DNA of 64,000 nt from Brevundimonas sp. PAMC22021 (lineage in GTDB: Bacteria; Pseudomonadota; Alphaproteobacteria; Caulobacterales; Caulobacteraceae): the NCBI RefSeq assembly GCF_019443405.1, contig NZ_CP080376.1, positions 2,232,001 through 2,296,000 on the forward strand, in the 5' to 3' direction. The first letter of the stretch is position 1, and every line of letters starts with the position of its first letter. The notes below the pieces were generated by a model. The model saw only the letters and a program-made list of their open reading frames with translations. It was not told the origin of the DNA and ran no database searches. The translations under genes and the position numbers were made by a program. Positions 34,736 through 43,949 of this stretch are shown here, piece by piece.

Positions 34736-35414
34736 AGAAATCCAGGTCGGCGTAGCAGGCCGCCGCCGCGACGCCGTTGAAACGGTCGCCCAGCAGCGGG
34801 CGGAAGCATGGGCGCGACTTCAGCTTCATGTACCAGGTCTTCAGCGACGGCCATGAGCCCCAGGCCACCTCGCCGAAATAGTCGTGGATCGACAGGTGGG
34901 CCGCGGCGATCAGGTCGGCCTGCGACAGCCGCCGCCCCGCCAGCCAGTCGCGCGTCTGCAGCAGGTCGTCCAGCACGCCCAGATGATGACGCAGCGAGAC
35001 CCGCCCTTCCCGCAGCGCCTGCGCATCGGGCGAGCCCAGCTTCAGCAGCGGCTTTTCCACCCGCTCATGCAGCAGGACGGCGTCCACATCGTCGGTGAAG
35101 CGGCGCTCGAACCAGCCGATCAGGCGGCGCGCCTCGGCCCGCTCGGCGGCGTCGGCCGGCAGCAGCAGGGCGCCCTTCACGCCGTCCTCGACCCAGCCCA
35201 TGATCGCATGCAGTTCGCACAGCACCAGCGGCCGTCCGCGCTCGCTGACCTCCAGCACCGGCGGCATGCCCGACGGGTTCAGCGTCTGGGTGGGCGCATT
35301 CGGCTCCCAGGGTTTGACCACCACGTCCGTCCACTCGATCCTCGCCTCGCCCAGCGCCAGCCGCGCCGCGCGGGACGCCGGATGGAAAGGGAAGTGATAG
35401 AGGACGCAGGCCAT
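34734..35414 (-). CDS. fzlA: GST-fold protein, FzlA-like FtsZ-binding division factor
   Basis: 226 aa, MACVLYHFPFHPASRAARLALGEARIEW N-terminal thioredoxin fold, SGMPPVLEV cis-Pro loop, helical C-terminal domain, and the short tail KSRPCFRPLLGDRF...YADLDF. In Caulobacter, FzlA is a catalytically dead GST that binds FtsZ through such a tail and signals cell-wall constriction. Location beside queG and near uppP matches alphaproteobacterial fzlA loci as I remember them. If the synteny memory is wrong it remains a GST-family protein. Confidence 0.75.
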   Translation of the reverse strand: MACVLYHFPFHPASRAARLALGEARIEWTDVVVKPWEPNAPTQTLNPSGMPPVLEVSERGRPLVLCELHAIMGWVEDGVKGALLLPADAAERAEARRLIGWFERRFTDDVDAVLLHERVEKPLLKLGSPDAQALREGRVSLRHHLGVLDDLLQTRDWLAGRRLSQADLIAAAHLSIHDYFGEVAWGSWPSLKTWYMKLKSRPCFRPLLGDRFNGVAAAACYADLDF

Positions 35415-35461
35415 GGCGAACCCATAGGCCCGCTCGCGTTAAGCGCGCGTTTACCGCGTGC

Positions 35462-36460
35462 TCAGGACCAGGGTCCGCGGCGCTTGGGCGGCGCGTCCGC
35501 CGCCGGCTCGCCCGTCGGCTGGATAGGGGCAGCAGGCGCCGGCGCGGCCTCGGCCAGAGCCCCGGTGTGCGGCTCGGCCCGCCCCTTGGGATCGGCGTGG
35601 ATCAGGAGGTCGGCGGCCGGGTAGTGCGCCAGGACGCGCCGCTCGGCCTCGACCACGATGGCGTGGGCCGTCTCCAGCGTCAGGGTGGGCTCCAGATCGA
35701 CGTGCATCTGGATCAGCATCATCGGCCCCGACATGCGGGTGCGCAGGCCGTGCACGCCCAGCACGCGCGGATCGGCCAACACGGCCTGGGTGATCGCCTG
35801 CCGGTCGCTTTCGGGGGCCGCGCGATCCAGCAGGTGGTCGGCCGCCGCCTTGAGCATGCCGGTCGCCCCCCAGAACAGCCACACGGCCACCACGATGCCC
35901 GCCGCCGCATCCAGCCCCGGCGCGTTCAGATAGGCGCCGGACGCCACCCCGATCAGCACCACGACATTGGCGGCGATGTCGGCGGCGTAGTGGGCGCGGT
36001 CGCCCGCCACCGCCATCGAACCGCTGGTCTTCAGCGCCCGCGTCTGCATCCACACCAGCCAGCCGGTGACGGCGATCGACAGCGCGACCACGCCCACGGC
36101 CCAGCCGCCGGCGGTCACCGGGCGGGGCTCGAACACGCGCTGGACGCCCTCCCAGCCGATAAAGACGGCGGAGGCGAACACCAGCCCCGCCTGGACCAGC
36201 GCCGCCAGCGCCTCGCCCTTGCCGTGACCATAGCGATGGTCCTCGTCCGGCGGGGCTGCGGCCCAGCGCACGGCGTAGAAGGTGGCCAGGGACGCGATCA
36301 GGTCCAGACACGAGTCCGCCAGCGTCGCCAGGATCGACACAGACCCCGACGCCCCCAGCGCGAACGCCTTCAGCGCGATCAGCAACACGGCCACCGCCAC
36401 CGACAGGCGCGTGATGCGGCGGGTCGCCAGATGGGCGTCTTGCAGGGCGGGAGGGGTCAT
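35462..36460 (-). CDS. cation diffusion facilitator (FieF-like)
   Basis: 332 aa from ATG 36460; a TTG six codons earlier is less likely. Six membrane helices and a C-terminal cytosolic domain. Metal ligands: LADSCLDLIASL in helix 2 and HYAADIAANVVVL in helix 5, the DxxxD/HxxxD pattern of Fe/Zn FieF-type exporters. Unlike the CDF at 27.2 kb it lacks a His-rich N-terminus and has a Pro/Ala-rich C-terminal tail. Divergent from uppP. Confidence 0.9.
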   Translation of the reverse strand: MTPPALQDAHLATRRITRLSVAVAVLLIALKAFALGASGSVSILATLADSCLDLIASLATFYAVRWAAAPPDEDHRYGHGKGEALAALVQAGLVFASAVFIGWEGVQRVFEPRPVTAGGWAVGVVALSIAVTGWLVWMQTRALKTSGSMAVAGDRAHYAADIAANVVVLIGVASGAYLNAPGLDAAAGIVVAVWLFWGATGMLKAAADHLLDRAAPESDRQAITQAVLADPRVLGVHGLRTRMSGPMMLIQMHVDLEPTLTLETAHAIVVEAERRVLAHYPAADLLIHADPKGRAEPHTGALAEAAPAPAAPIQPTGEPAADAPPKRRGPWS

Positions 36461-36564
36461 CGCCGCCTTGTCGCGCAAACGCGCGGCCTTGCCAACGGCC
36501 GCCGCGATGAGGCTAAGGGAGCACGCGAAGGACCGGCGCGGCGTCGGCCCACAGGGATCATCGG

Positions 36565-37371
36565 ATGTCGGACTGGCTGGCGGCGCTCATTCTCGGCCTG
36601 GTGGAGGGACTGACCGAGTTCATTCCCGTCTCCTCGACCGGCCACATGCTGCTGCTGGGCCACTTCCTGGGCTTCGAGAGCACCGGCAAGACGTTCGAGA
36701 TCGTGATCCAGCTGGGCGCGCTGCTGGCCATCATCAGCGTCTATTTCCGAAAGCTTTGGACGCTGGCGACCCGCTGGCCGTTCGATGCTGAGGCGCGTCG
36801 CTTCCTGATCGGCCTGGGCCTCGCCTTTATGCCGGCGGCGGTGATCGGCTTCTTCGCCTATGACTTCATCAAGACGGTGCTGTTCGAGACGCCCCTGGTG
36901 ATCTGCGTGGCCCTGATCGTCGGGGGCGTGATCCTGCTGCTGCTGGATCGGATGCCGAAGCGGCCGCGCTGGATCGACGCCGACGCCTATCCCTTGCGGC
37001 TCTATTTCCTGATCGGCCTGTTCCAGTGCCTGGCCATGATCCCCGGCGTGTCGCGTTCGGGCGCGACCATCGCCGGCGGCCTGCTGCTTGGCACCGACAA
37101 GCGTTCGGCCGCCGAGTTCAGCTTTTTCCTCGCCCTTCCGACCATGGGGGCGGCGGTCGCCTATGACCTGTTCAAGAACCGGGACGTGCTGGACTTCTCG
37201 GACCTGGGCCTGATCGCGGTCGGTTTCGTCGCCGCCTTCGTGACCGCCCTGGCCGTGGTGCGGTTCCTGCTCGAGTTCGTCAGCCGCCGCGGCTTTGCGC
37301 CCTTCGCCTGGTGGCGGATCGCGGTCGGCTTGATCGGCATCGCGGGTCTGGCGATGACCGGCGGGCTTTAG
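36565..37371 (+). CDS. uppP: undecaprenyl-diphosphatase
   Basis: 268 aa inner-membrane enzyme (BacA) that recycles undecaprenyl-PP for peptidoglycan and O-antigen synthesis. The two re-entrant signature loops are intact: [14 protein letters not shown] (about 14-27) and [13 protein letters not shown] (about 160). Eight helices. Its TAG overlaps the TAA of the convergent SDR gene by two bases (TTAG). Together with fzlA-like and queG it forms a cell-envelope/division neighbourhood. Confidence 0.96.
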   Translation: MSDWLAALILGLVEGLTEFIPVSSTGHMLLLGHFLGFESTGKTFEIVIQLGALLAIISVYFRKLWTLATRWPFDAEARRFLIGLGLAFMPAAVIGFFAYDFIKTVLFETPLVICVALIVGGVILLLLDRMPKRPRWIDADAYPLRLYFLIGLFQCLAMIPGVSRSGATIAGGLLLGTDKRSAAEFSFFLALPTMGAAVAYDLFKNRDVLDFSDLGLIAVGFVAAFVTALAVVRFLLEFVSRRGFAPFAWWRIAVGLIGIAGLAMTGGL

Positions 37372-38363
37372 GCCGTCTCGCCGGCGCCGCCCGCATAGAT
37401 CGGGGCCTCGGCGAACTGCCCGCCGCGACGGAAGCGCCACAGGTACGACGGCGCGATCGCCTCCAGCCCCGTCGGCTCGATGCCCAGCGCCGCCAGCCCC
37501 TCGGCGCCCGAGGCGACCACATTGTCCCGCTGCAGCATCAGCACCTGATCGCCGGTGATCGGCGGCTCGATACCCAGAAGGCCCAGCGGCTTCATCAGCG
37601 TCGCCAGCATCTTGGCCGCGCCGAACGGCAGGCCGATCAGCGGCTTGCTGCGATTGGTCTCGCGCAGCACCAGCTTCATCAGGTCTTCGAACGAATAGAC
37701 GGAGGGGCCGCCCAGCTCATAGGTCCGGCCGCCCGCTTCGCGCACCGACACGGCGCGCGCCACCGCCTCGGCCACGTCGCCGACATAGACCGGCTGGAAC
37801 CGCGTCTTGCCGCCGCCGATCAGCGGCAGGCCGGGGCCATAGGCGGCCATGTGGGCGAAGCGGTTCAGGAAGCTGTCACCCGATCCGAACACGATGGAGG
37901 GACGCAGGATCACCGCATCCGGATAGACCGCGCGCACCGCGGCCTCGGCCTCGGCCTTGGAGCGGCCATAGCCCGACTTGCTGTCCGCATCGGCGCCGAT
38001 GGCCGAGATCTGCACCAGCCGCTCGACACCCGCCGCCCGCGCCGACTGCGCGATGCGGCGCGCGCCCTCGACGTGCAGCGCCTGGAACGACCGCTTGCCG
38101 CCCTCGGCCAGCACGCCCACCAGATTGACCACGGCGTTCGCGCCGCGCACGGCCCTGGCCACGTCCTCGTCGCGGCCGATGTCGCAGTGCATGAACTGGA
38201 TCTGGCCGACGTCGCCCAGCGGCTGAACCTCGATGGCCTGGGTCGGATTGCGCACGGCGATCCGCACGCGCCAGCCGCGCTTGGCCAGCGTCCGAACCGC
38301 CTGCGACCCGATAAAGCCCGAGCCTCCGAACAGGGTGACCAGACCAGGAACGAACTCAGCCAT
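37368..38363 (-). CDS. NDUFA9-family NAD(P)-binding protein (complex I-associated SDR)
   Basis: 331 aa from ATG 38363 ([23 protein letters not shown]). Rossmann motif GGSGFIG; atypical extended SDR with [14 protein letters not shown] and no full YxxxK catalytic pair. [18 protein letters not shown] and [14 protein letters not shown] are common to the NDUFA9/39-kDa subunit family that associates with NADH:quinone oxidoreductase. In bacteria its role is less defined. The frame runs on upstream through DUF488 antisense; that part is not real. Confidence 0.9.
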   Translation of the reverse strand: MAEFVPGLVTLFGGSGFIGSQAVRTLAKRGWRVRIAVRNPTQAIEVQPLGDVGQIQFMHCDIGRDEDVARAVRGANAVVNLVGVLAEGGKRSFQALHVEGARRIAQSARAAGVERLVQISAIGADADSKSGYGRSKAEAEAAVRAVYPDAVILRPSIVFGSGDSFLNRFAHMAAYGPGLPLIGGGKTRFQPVYVGDVAEAVARAVSVREAGGRTYELGGPSVYSFEDLMKLVLRETNRSKPLIGLPFGAAKMLATLMKPLGLLGIEPPITGDQVLMLQRDNVVASGAEGLAALGIEPTGLEAIAPSYLWRFRRGGQFAEAPIYAGGAGETA

Positions 38364-38480
38364 TGGGGGCTCCGAAGACACAGGCGCGGCGGCGTGCAAG
38401 CCGCTTCGTCGCGCGGGATAGACGATGCGGCCGCAGCGAGCAACGCAGGGACGCTTGGGCCGATCCCGCCCCGCACCCAT

Positions 38481-38921
38481 ATGTCCGTCATGCCCCTGTT
38501 CACCATCGGATACGAAGGCTCGACGCAGGCCGAGGTCATCGGCCGCCTCAAGGCCGCGGGCGTCGAGACCCTGGTCGACGTGCGCGCGGTCGCCGCCTCG
38601 CGCCGGGCGGGCTTCTCCAAGACCATTCTGGGAAACAGCCTGCGCGCGGAAGGCGTCGACTATCTGCACCTGCGGGCGCTGGGCACGCCCAAGGCCGGGC
38701 GCGAGGCGGCGCGCAAGGGTCGCATATCCGAGATGCGCGCCATCTTCGACGACCACCTGGCCGAGCCCGAGGCCGTGCTGGCCTATCAGCAGCTGAAGAC
38801 CCTGGCCGGCGAGCGGCGCGTGGCCCTCTTGTGCTTCGAAGCCGACCACGCGGGTTGCCACCGCGCCGTGCTCGCCGAGCGGCTGCAGGCCGACGACGGC
38901 GTCGAGGTGATCAACCTGTAG
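38481..38921 (+). CDS. DUF488 family protein
   Basis: 146 aa from ATG 38481 or the internal ATG at 38490. DUF488 hallmarks: FTIGYEGSTQAEVIGRLKAAGVETLVDVRA, SRRAGFSKTIL, LHLRALGTPK and a C-terminal LLCFEADHAGCHRAVLAERL with CxxxxxxCHR. Probably a small nucleotide or metal-binding protein; biochemical role unknown. It follows the divergent SDR and precedes the OPT transporter by 76 bases. Confidence 0.88.
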   Translation: MSVMPLFTIGYEGSTQAEVIGRLKAAGVETLVDVRAVAASRRAGFSKTILGNSLRAEGVDYLHLRALGTPKAGREAARKGRISEMRAIFDDHLAEPEAVLAYQQLKTLAGERRVALLCFEADHAGCHRAVLAERLQADDGVEVINL

Positions 38922-38997
38922 CATCCTTTCGGCGAACGCGGTTGCCAGCGGCAGGCTTTGCCGCTTAGCTCCCGGCGAAACGTCGAGGGGGCCCGCC

Positions 38998-41046
38998 ATG
39001 ACCGACATCACGTCCGCGCCGAAAAAGCGCGTGGAATTGACCCTTCGGGCGCTGGCGCTCGGCTGCCTGCTGGCGGTGATCTTCACCGCCGCCAACACCT
39101 ATCTGGGCCTGCTGGTCGGCCTGACCTTCGCCTCGGCCATCCCGGCTGCAGTGATCTCCATGGCAATCCTGCGGGCGTTCCGCTCCTCCACCATCTGGGA
39201 GAACATGACCGTTCAGACCGTGGCCTCGGTCGGCGGGGCCATGAGCTCGATCATATTCGTGCTGCCGGGCCTGGTGATGATCGGCTGGTGGCTGGAGTTC
39301 CCGTTCTGGCAGTCGGTGCTGATCTGCGCGCTCGGCGGCGTTCTGGGCGTCACCTTCTCCATTCCGCTGCGGCGCGCGTTGGTGGTCAATGGCGGCCTGC
39401 CCTATCCCGAAGGCGTCGCCGCCGCCGAGGTGCTCAAGGTCGGTTCGCGCGGAACCGAACAGACCGAAAGCGCGGTGCGCGAGAACAAGGCCGGGCTGTG
39501 GGTCGTGGTCGGCGGCGCCCTGGCCTCGGCCGGCTACGCCCTCTCGACGGCGGCCCAGCTGTTCGCGGCCGAAGCCGCCCGCTTCGTGCGCCTGCCGGCC
39601 GCGCTCGGCGGCGGCGCCACCGGCATGGGCTTCGGGCTCCAGTTCGCGCTGTTGGGCGCCGGTCACCTGATCGGCCTAACGGTCGGCCTGTCGCAGCTGT
39701 TCGGCCTGATCCTGGCCTGGGGCATCGCCGTGCCGGTCCTGACCAGCCCGGACACCATCGCCTGGCTTCAGGCGCACGGCATCCCCTCCATCGCCGCCAC
39801 CCTGCCCGCCGGCGCCTCGGCCGAGGAGCTCGCCTCCACTGTCTGGAGCCGCGAGGTTCGCTTCATGGGCGCGGGCGTGATCGGCGTGGCCGCCATCTGG
39901 ACCCTGATCAAGCTGGCCGGGCCGCTGGTCGCCGGCCTCGCCTCGGCGCTCGCCGCCAACGCCCGCCGCAGCCACGGCGAAGTGCTGGACCGCACCGAAC
40001 AGGACCTTCCGATCAAGCTGGTCGGCGCCCTGTCGCTGGCCTGCCTCGTCGGCATCGCCGGCCTGCTCGCCTGGTTCGCCCAGAGCGCGCCGGCGCTGGC
40101 GGGCTCCACCGCCATGCTGGTGATCGGCGGCCTCGTCTATGTGGTGCTGGTGGGCTTCGCGGTCGCCGCCATCTGCGGCTACATGGCCGGCCTGATCGGC
40201 TCGTCCAACAGCCCGGTGTCCGGCGTCGGCATCCTGGCGGTGGTGATCGCCTCGCTGCTGATGCTGGGCGTCATGGCCATTTCCGGCGTACCGGCCGATC
40301 CCTCGATCATCGCCTTCGCTCTGATCGTCACCGGCGTGGTCTTCGCCGTCGCGGTGATCGCCAACGACAACCTCCAGGACCTGAAGACCGGCCAGTTGGT
40401 CGAGGCCACGCCATGGCGCCAGCAGACGGCCCTGATCGTCGGCGTCGGCGCCGGCGCCCTGGTCATTCCGCTGATCCTGAACCTGCTCAACCAGGCCTTC
40501 GGCTTCGAAGGCGGCCCGCCCGCGATCGCCGAGGGCGCCCAGACCCTGGCCGCGCCTCAGGCCACCCTGATCTCGGCCCTGGCGCGCGGCGTCATCGGCG
40601 GCGATCTGCGCTGGGACCTGATCGGCCTGGGCGCTGTGATCGGCGTCGTCATCATCGTGCTGGACGCGGTGCTGGAGAAGGCCACCAACAAGCGCATCAA
40701 GCTGCCGCCGCTGGCCGTCGGCATCGGCTTCTACCTGCCGGCGGCGGTGACCACCATGCTGGTGATCGGCGCCGTCTGCGGCTGGCTGTACGAGCGGGCG
40801 GTGGCGTCCAAGTCCTACGCCCCGGTCGCGCGCCGAATGGGCGTGCTGCTGGCGTCCGGTCTGATCGTGGGCGAAAGCCTGTTCGGCGTGCTGAACGCCG
40901 GCATCATCGTGGCCAGCCGCGACGCCGAATGGGCTGCCTTCCCGCTGGGCGATGCCTGGCCCGCCATGCTCGCCGGCGTCGTGGTGTTCGCAGCCCTCGC
41001 CGCAGGGCTGTACGCCTGGACGAAGTCGAGAGCGGCGAAGGTCTGA
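38998..41046 (+). CDS. OPT-family oligopeptide transporter
   Basis: 682 aa with about 14-16 membrane helices and the OPT signatures NTYLGLLVGLTFASAIPAAVISM and GLIGSSNSPVSGVGI. PYPEGVAAAEVLKVG is the conserved helix-3 motif. Bacterial OPT proteins are proton-coupled importers of peptides or metal chelates. Here no binding protein or partner is adjacent, so substrate is unknown. Ends eight bases before repeat R1 copy 3. Mature family length. Confidence 0.92.
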   Translation: MTDITSAPKKRVELTLRALALGCLLAVIFTAANTYLGLLVGLTFASAIPAAVISMAILRAFRSSTIWENMTVQTVASVGGAMSSIIFVLPGLVMIGWWLEFPFWQSVLICALGGVLGVTFSIPLRRALVVNGGLPYPEGVAAAEVLKVGSRGTEQTESAVRENKAGLWVVVGGALASAGYALSTAAQLFAAEAARFVRLPAALGGGATGMGFGLQFALLGAGHLIGLTVGLSQLFGLILAWGIAVPVLTSPDTIAWLQAHGIPSIAATLPAGASAEELASTVWSREVRFMGAGVIGVAAIWTLIKLAGPLVAGLASALAANARRSHGEVLDRTEQDLPIKLVGALSLACLVGIAGLLAWFAQSAPALAGSTAMLVIGGLVYVVLVGFAVAAICGYMAGLIGSSNSPVSGVGILAVVIASLLMLGVMAISGVPADPSIIAFALIVTGVVFAVAVIANDNLQDLKTGQLVEATPWRQQTALIVGVGAGALVIPLILNLLNQAFGFEGGPPAIAEGAQTLAAPQATLISALARGVIGGDLRWDLIGLGAVIGVVIIVLDAVLEKATNKRIKLPPLAVGIGFYLPAAVTTMLVIGAVCGWLYERAVASKSYAPVARRMGVLLASGLIVGESLFGVLNAGIIVASRDAEWAAFPLGDAWPAMLAGVVVFAALAAGLYAWTKSRAAKV

Positions 41047-41050
41047 GAGG

Positions 41051-41230
41051 TCTTCCCCCGCTTGTCGGGGGTGGAGGAAGGAACGGCGGAGCCGTTTCGA
41101 CGACCGTCAGCTCGTGGCGCGAAGCGACACGGCTGACGATGAGGGAAGTCTCCCGAAGAAGACTCCCCTCATCGACCCTGGATCGCTTCGCGATCGACGG
41201 GCCACTTCTCCCGCAAGCGGGAGAAGGTCT
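41051..41230. repeat. dispersed intergenic repeat R1, copy 3
   Basis: Same orientation as copy 1. Left hairpin CTTCCCCCG-CTTGT-CGGGGG (41052-41071) is followed by about 30 extra bases (GTGGAGGAAGGAACGG...), then the shared core and the right hairpin CTTCTCCCGC-AA-GCGGGAGAAG (41205-41226). Lies between OPT and the convergent deoxyhypusine-synthase-like gene. Confidence 0.8.
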
Positions 41231-41235
41231 GGTGT

Positions 41236-42294
41236 TTACGCGGCCTTCTCGAACAGTTTCTGCCAGCGACGCGGCTCGCGGTTCTTCCAGGCTTCGCGGT
41301 GGTAGGCGTCCGAGCCGATCAGCGGCACCACGGTGGTGGCTTCGGCGAAGACCATCTGCTCGTGCGTGGTCTGGACCTTGCCCCACGACGCGGCTTCCTT
41401 GAGCGTCGAGGACGAGCAGGCGCCGTCGCGCACGTCGGCCACCGTGATCTGGACCGCATAGCGGTGCATCTCGGCTTCCACGCCCAGGATTTCGGCGCAG
41501 ACGACGGTGTCCTGGGCGAAGTTCTTGGGCACGCCGCCGCCGACCATGAACAGGCCGGTGACGCCCGCCGCGATCTTGATGTCGGTCAGCTCGCGGAAGT
41601 CGGCGATGGCGTCCAGCATCATATAGGGCTGGCCGGCGGCGGCCCGCTCCTTCTGGTGCTTGACGAGGCCGAAGCCGGCCGAGCTATCCACGAACGCCGG
41701 GCAGAAGATCGGCACGCCCATCTCATAGGCGGTCTGGATCAGCGAGCCTTCCTTCTTGGCGTTGCCCTCCGACAGCCACTTGCCCATCTCCCAGATGAAC
41801 TCGCGCGAGGAATAGCCGCGCGGCTCCAGCCGGTTGGCGATCTCCAGGATGGTGTGGTCGCAGGCCTGGAGCTCTTCCTCGTCGATGTAGGTGTCGTAGA
41901 TCCGGTCGATGTAGTTGTCGCGCAGGACGTTGTCGTCGACTTGGCCGGCGGCCTGATAGTGCTTGAAGCCAAGCGCCTCGAAGAAGTCCATGTCGACGAT
42001 GGAGGCGCCGGTGGCGACCACGGCGTCGATCATACCGAACTTCACCATGTCGCGGTACACGTGCATGCAGCCGCCGGCCGAGGTCGAGCCGGCCAGGATC
42101 AGCCACGGCGAGCAGTCCTTGTCCTCCAGCGCCATGTTGAAGATGTCGGCCGCGCGCGCGGTGTCGCGCGACGAAAAGCTCATCTTGCGCATGCTGTCGA
42201 TGATGGGCCGCGCGTCGAACGAGGTGATGTCGACATGCTCGACAACGTTCTGCAGCAGCTCGGCCTTGGAGTTGGTTTGAACGGGAGCGTTCAT
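41236..42294 (-). CDS. deoxyhypusine synthase-like polyamine aminobutyltransferase
   Basis: 352 aa. The deoxyhypusine synthase fold is shown by LAGSTSAGGCMHVYRDMV, TGASIVDMD, CPAFVDSSAG and the catalytic lysine segment EAASWGKVQ (K306). Bacteria lack eIF5A, so these homologues act on small molecules, making homospermidine or guanidino-polyamines from putrescine/spermidine/agmatine by NAD-dependent aminobutyl transfer. The PLP decarboxylase upstream supplies a diamine. Which product is formed cannot be told from sequence. Confidence 0.85.
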   Translation of the reverse strand: MNAPVQTNSKAELLQNVVEHVDITSFDARPIIDSMRKMSFSSRDTARAADIFNMALEDKDCSPWLILAGSTSAGGCMHVYRDMVKFGMIDAVVATGASIVDMDFFEALGFKHYQAAGQVDDNVLRDNYIDRIYDTYIDEEELQACDHTILEIANRLEPRGYSSREFIWEMGKWLSEGNAKKEGSLIQTAYEMGVPIFCPAFVDSSAGFGLVKHQKERAAAGQPYMMLDAIADFRELTDIKIAAGVTGLFMVGGGVPKNFAQDTVVCAEILGVEAEMHRYAVQITVADVRDGACSSSTLKEAASWGKVQTTHEQMVFAEATTVVPLIGSDAYHREAWKNREPRRWQKLFEKAA

Positions 42295-42338
42295 CTCTCG
42301 GGTTTCCCTTTGGGTTGAGCGCCCGTCGTCAGAAGAAA

Positions 42339-42368
42339 CAGCGGCCCGGACGGAGCGACGGGCCGCTG
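42339..42368 (-). terminator. terminator between decarboxylase and deoxyhypusine synthase-like gene
   Basis: Perfect 10-bp stem CAGCGGCCCG / CGGGCCGCTG (42339-42348 with 42359-42368). Read on the minus strand it ends in TTTCTTC. It should stop the decarboxylase message, so the next gene probably has its own promoter. Confidence 0.7.
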
Positions 42369-42421
42369 CTGGTTACAGGATCTCGGTGACGAAACGGCGC
42401 CGACCGGGATCGATGAAACGA

Positions 42422-43687
42422 TTACTTCCGGCGCGACCGGCGCTGACCGGCCTTGCCCTTGGGACGCGACAGACGCACGACCTTGCGGGCCGTCTCCTCC
42501 GCCGTGGTGCGCACGGTCGGGATGGAGCGCGGGGCCAGACCGTAGAGCGAGGCCATCGGAGCATCCTCGACCACGGCGACGTCATGCTCGCCATAGCCGT
42601 TGAAGCCCGTCGTCATGGCCACGCCGTAGGCGCCCAGCATGCCGATCTCGATGAAGTCGCCTTCGCGCACGTCGGCCGGCAGCCAGAACGGTCCCGGCAT
42701 GTGGTCGATCGAGTCACAGGTCGGACCGTAGAACTGGAACGCCTTCAGCTCGCCCGCCGCCTCCCCGTCCCGCACCAACTTGGTCGGGAAGGGCCAGCGC
42801 GAATGGGTCGCATCGAACAGCGAGCCATAGGAGCCGTCGTTCAGATACAGGGCGTCGCCCTTGCGCAGGTCCACGCGCGCCAGCACCGACGACGATTCCG
42901 CCACCAGCGCCCGGCCCGGCTCGCACCACAGCTCGGTCGTCTCCGAAACCGGCATCTCGTTGAAGCCGCGATGGATAGCCTCGGCGTATTCGTTCAGGTC
43001 CGGCGGGACCATGCCCGGATAGACTGACGGAAAGCCGCCGCCGACATCGACGATGTCCACGATCACGCCCGCCCGGCTGATCGAACGGCCGACCTGCGCC
43101 ATCGCCGCCTGATAGGCGGTCGGGCGCATGCACTGCGAACCGACATGGAACGAAACGCCCATCAGCCCGTCCTTGACCGCCTGGCGCGTGGCCAGCAGCA
43201 GAGCCGGCGCCTGGTCCGGCGAGACACCGAACTTGCCCGACAGCGTATAGGCCGCCCCGTCCGCCGACACGGCCATGCGCACGATCAGGTTCAGATCGTC
43301 CGCGCCGCCGGTGGCGTCGAGGATCTTGTCCAGCTCTTCCACGCAATCCAGCGAGAAGGTGCGGACGCCATGGTCGAAATAGGCGCGGGTGATGGCCGAA
43401 CGGCTCTTCACCGGGTGCATGAAGGCCAGACGCGCATCGGCGGACACCGAGCGCACCAGTTCGATCTCGGCGAGGGACGCCACGTCGAAGCCGCGCACGC
43501 CCGCCTCCACCAGGGTCTCGACGACCCAGCGCGAGGGGTTCGCCTTCACTGCATAGAAGACGTCGGCCTTTAGATTATCCTGGAACCAGCGCGCCGCTAC
43601 GGAAACCGAACGCGGCCGCACGAGTGCGACTGGACGTTCAGGAGGCCGCTCGCGGACCAGGTCCAGGGGAAGCTGGTACGTGCGCAA
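42422..43687 (-). CDS. PLP-dependent ornithine/lysine decarboxylase (fold III)
   Basis: 421 aa alanine-racemase-fold decarboxylase. The PLP Lys is K48 (DVFYAVKANPS); glycine-rich GGGFPSVYPG binds phosphate; the active-site Cys is in YGPTCDSIDHM. Start MRTYQLPLDL. Members convert ornithine to putrescine, sometimes lysine to cadaverine; the substrate is not settled by sequence. A basic Lys/Arg tail (PKGKAGQRRSRRK) is unusual. A terminator follows it. Confidence 0.9.
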   Translation of the reverse strand: MRTYQLPLDLVRERPPERPVALVRPRSVSVAARWFQDNLKADVFYAVKANPSRWVVETLVEAGVRGFDVASLAEIELVRSVSADARLAFMHPVKSRSAITRAYFDHGVRTFSLDCVEELDKILDATGGADDLNLIVRMAVSADGAAYTLSGKFGVSPDQAPALLLATRQAVKDGLMGVSFHVGSQCMRPTAYQAAMAQVGRSISRAGVIVDIVDVGGGFPSVYPGMVPPDLNEYAEAIHRGFNEMPVSETTELWCEPGRALVAESSSVLARVDLRKGDALYLNDGSYGSLFDATHSRWPFPTKLVRDGEAAGELKAFQFYGPTCDSIDHMPGPFWLPADVREGDFIEIGMLGAYGVAMTTGFNGYGEHDVAVVEDAPMASLYGLAPRSIPTVRTTAEETARKVVRLSRPKGKAGQRRSRRK

Positions 43688-43778
43688 TTCACGTAACCCC
43701 CTGTTAGTTGTTAACCCAGACCGGCGTTAGCAGCGCGTAACGGTTAGACCTACGGGGTCCGCCGGAAGGCGCGATATG

Positions 43779-43796
43779 GGGTGATCGCCCTGTCAT
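43779..43796 (+). promoter_or_regulatory. candidate PhoB box upstream of phnC
   Basis: GGGTGAT (43779-43785) and CTGTCAT (43790-43796) are two half-sites 11 bases apart. The second is a perfect CTGTCAT; the first matches 4 of 7. About 155 bases before phnC. Moderately supported. Confidence 0.4.
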
Positions 43797-43949
43797 GTAA
43801 AGAGGCAATTTCGTGGCCGGGTCCCCGCGCCGGTGCGGCTCGCGGGCTGCGCTCTGGACGAGATCGCCGCCGCCGTGCGATTAAGGGTTGCCTTGGCGCA
43901 TGTCTCGCGTCATGCGGCGCCCCTTTCGCCACAGCCTCCCAGCGAGTTC

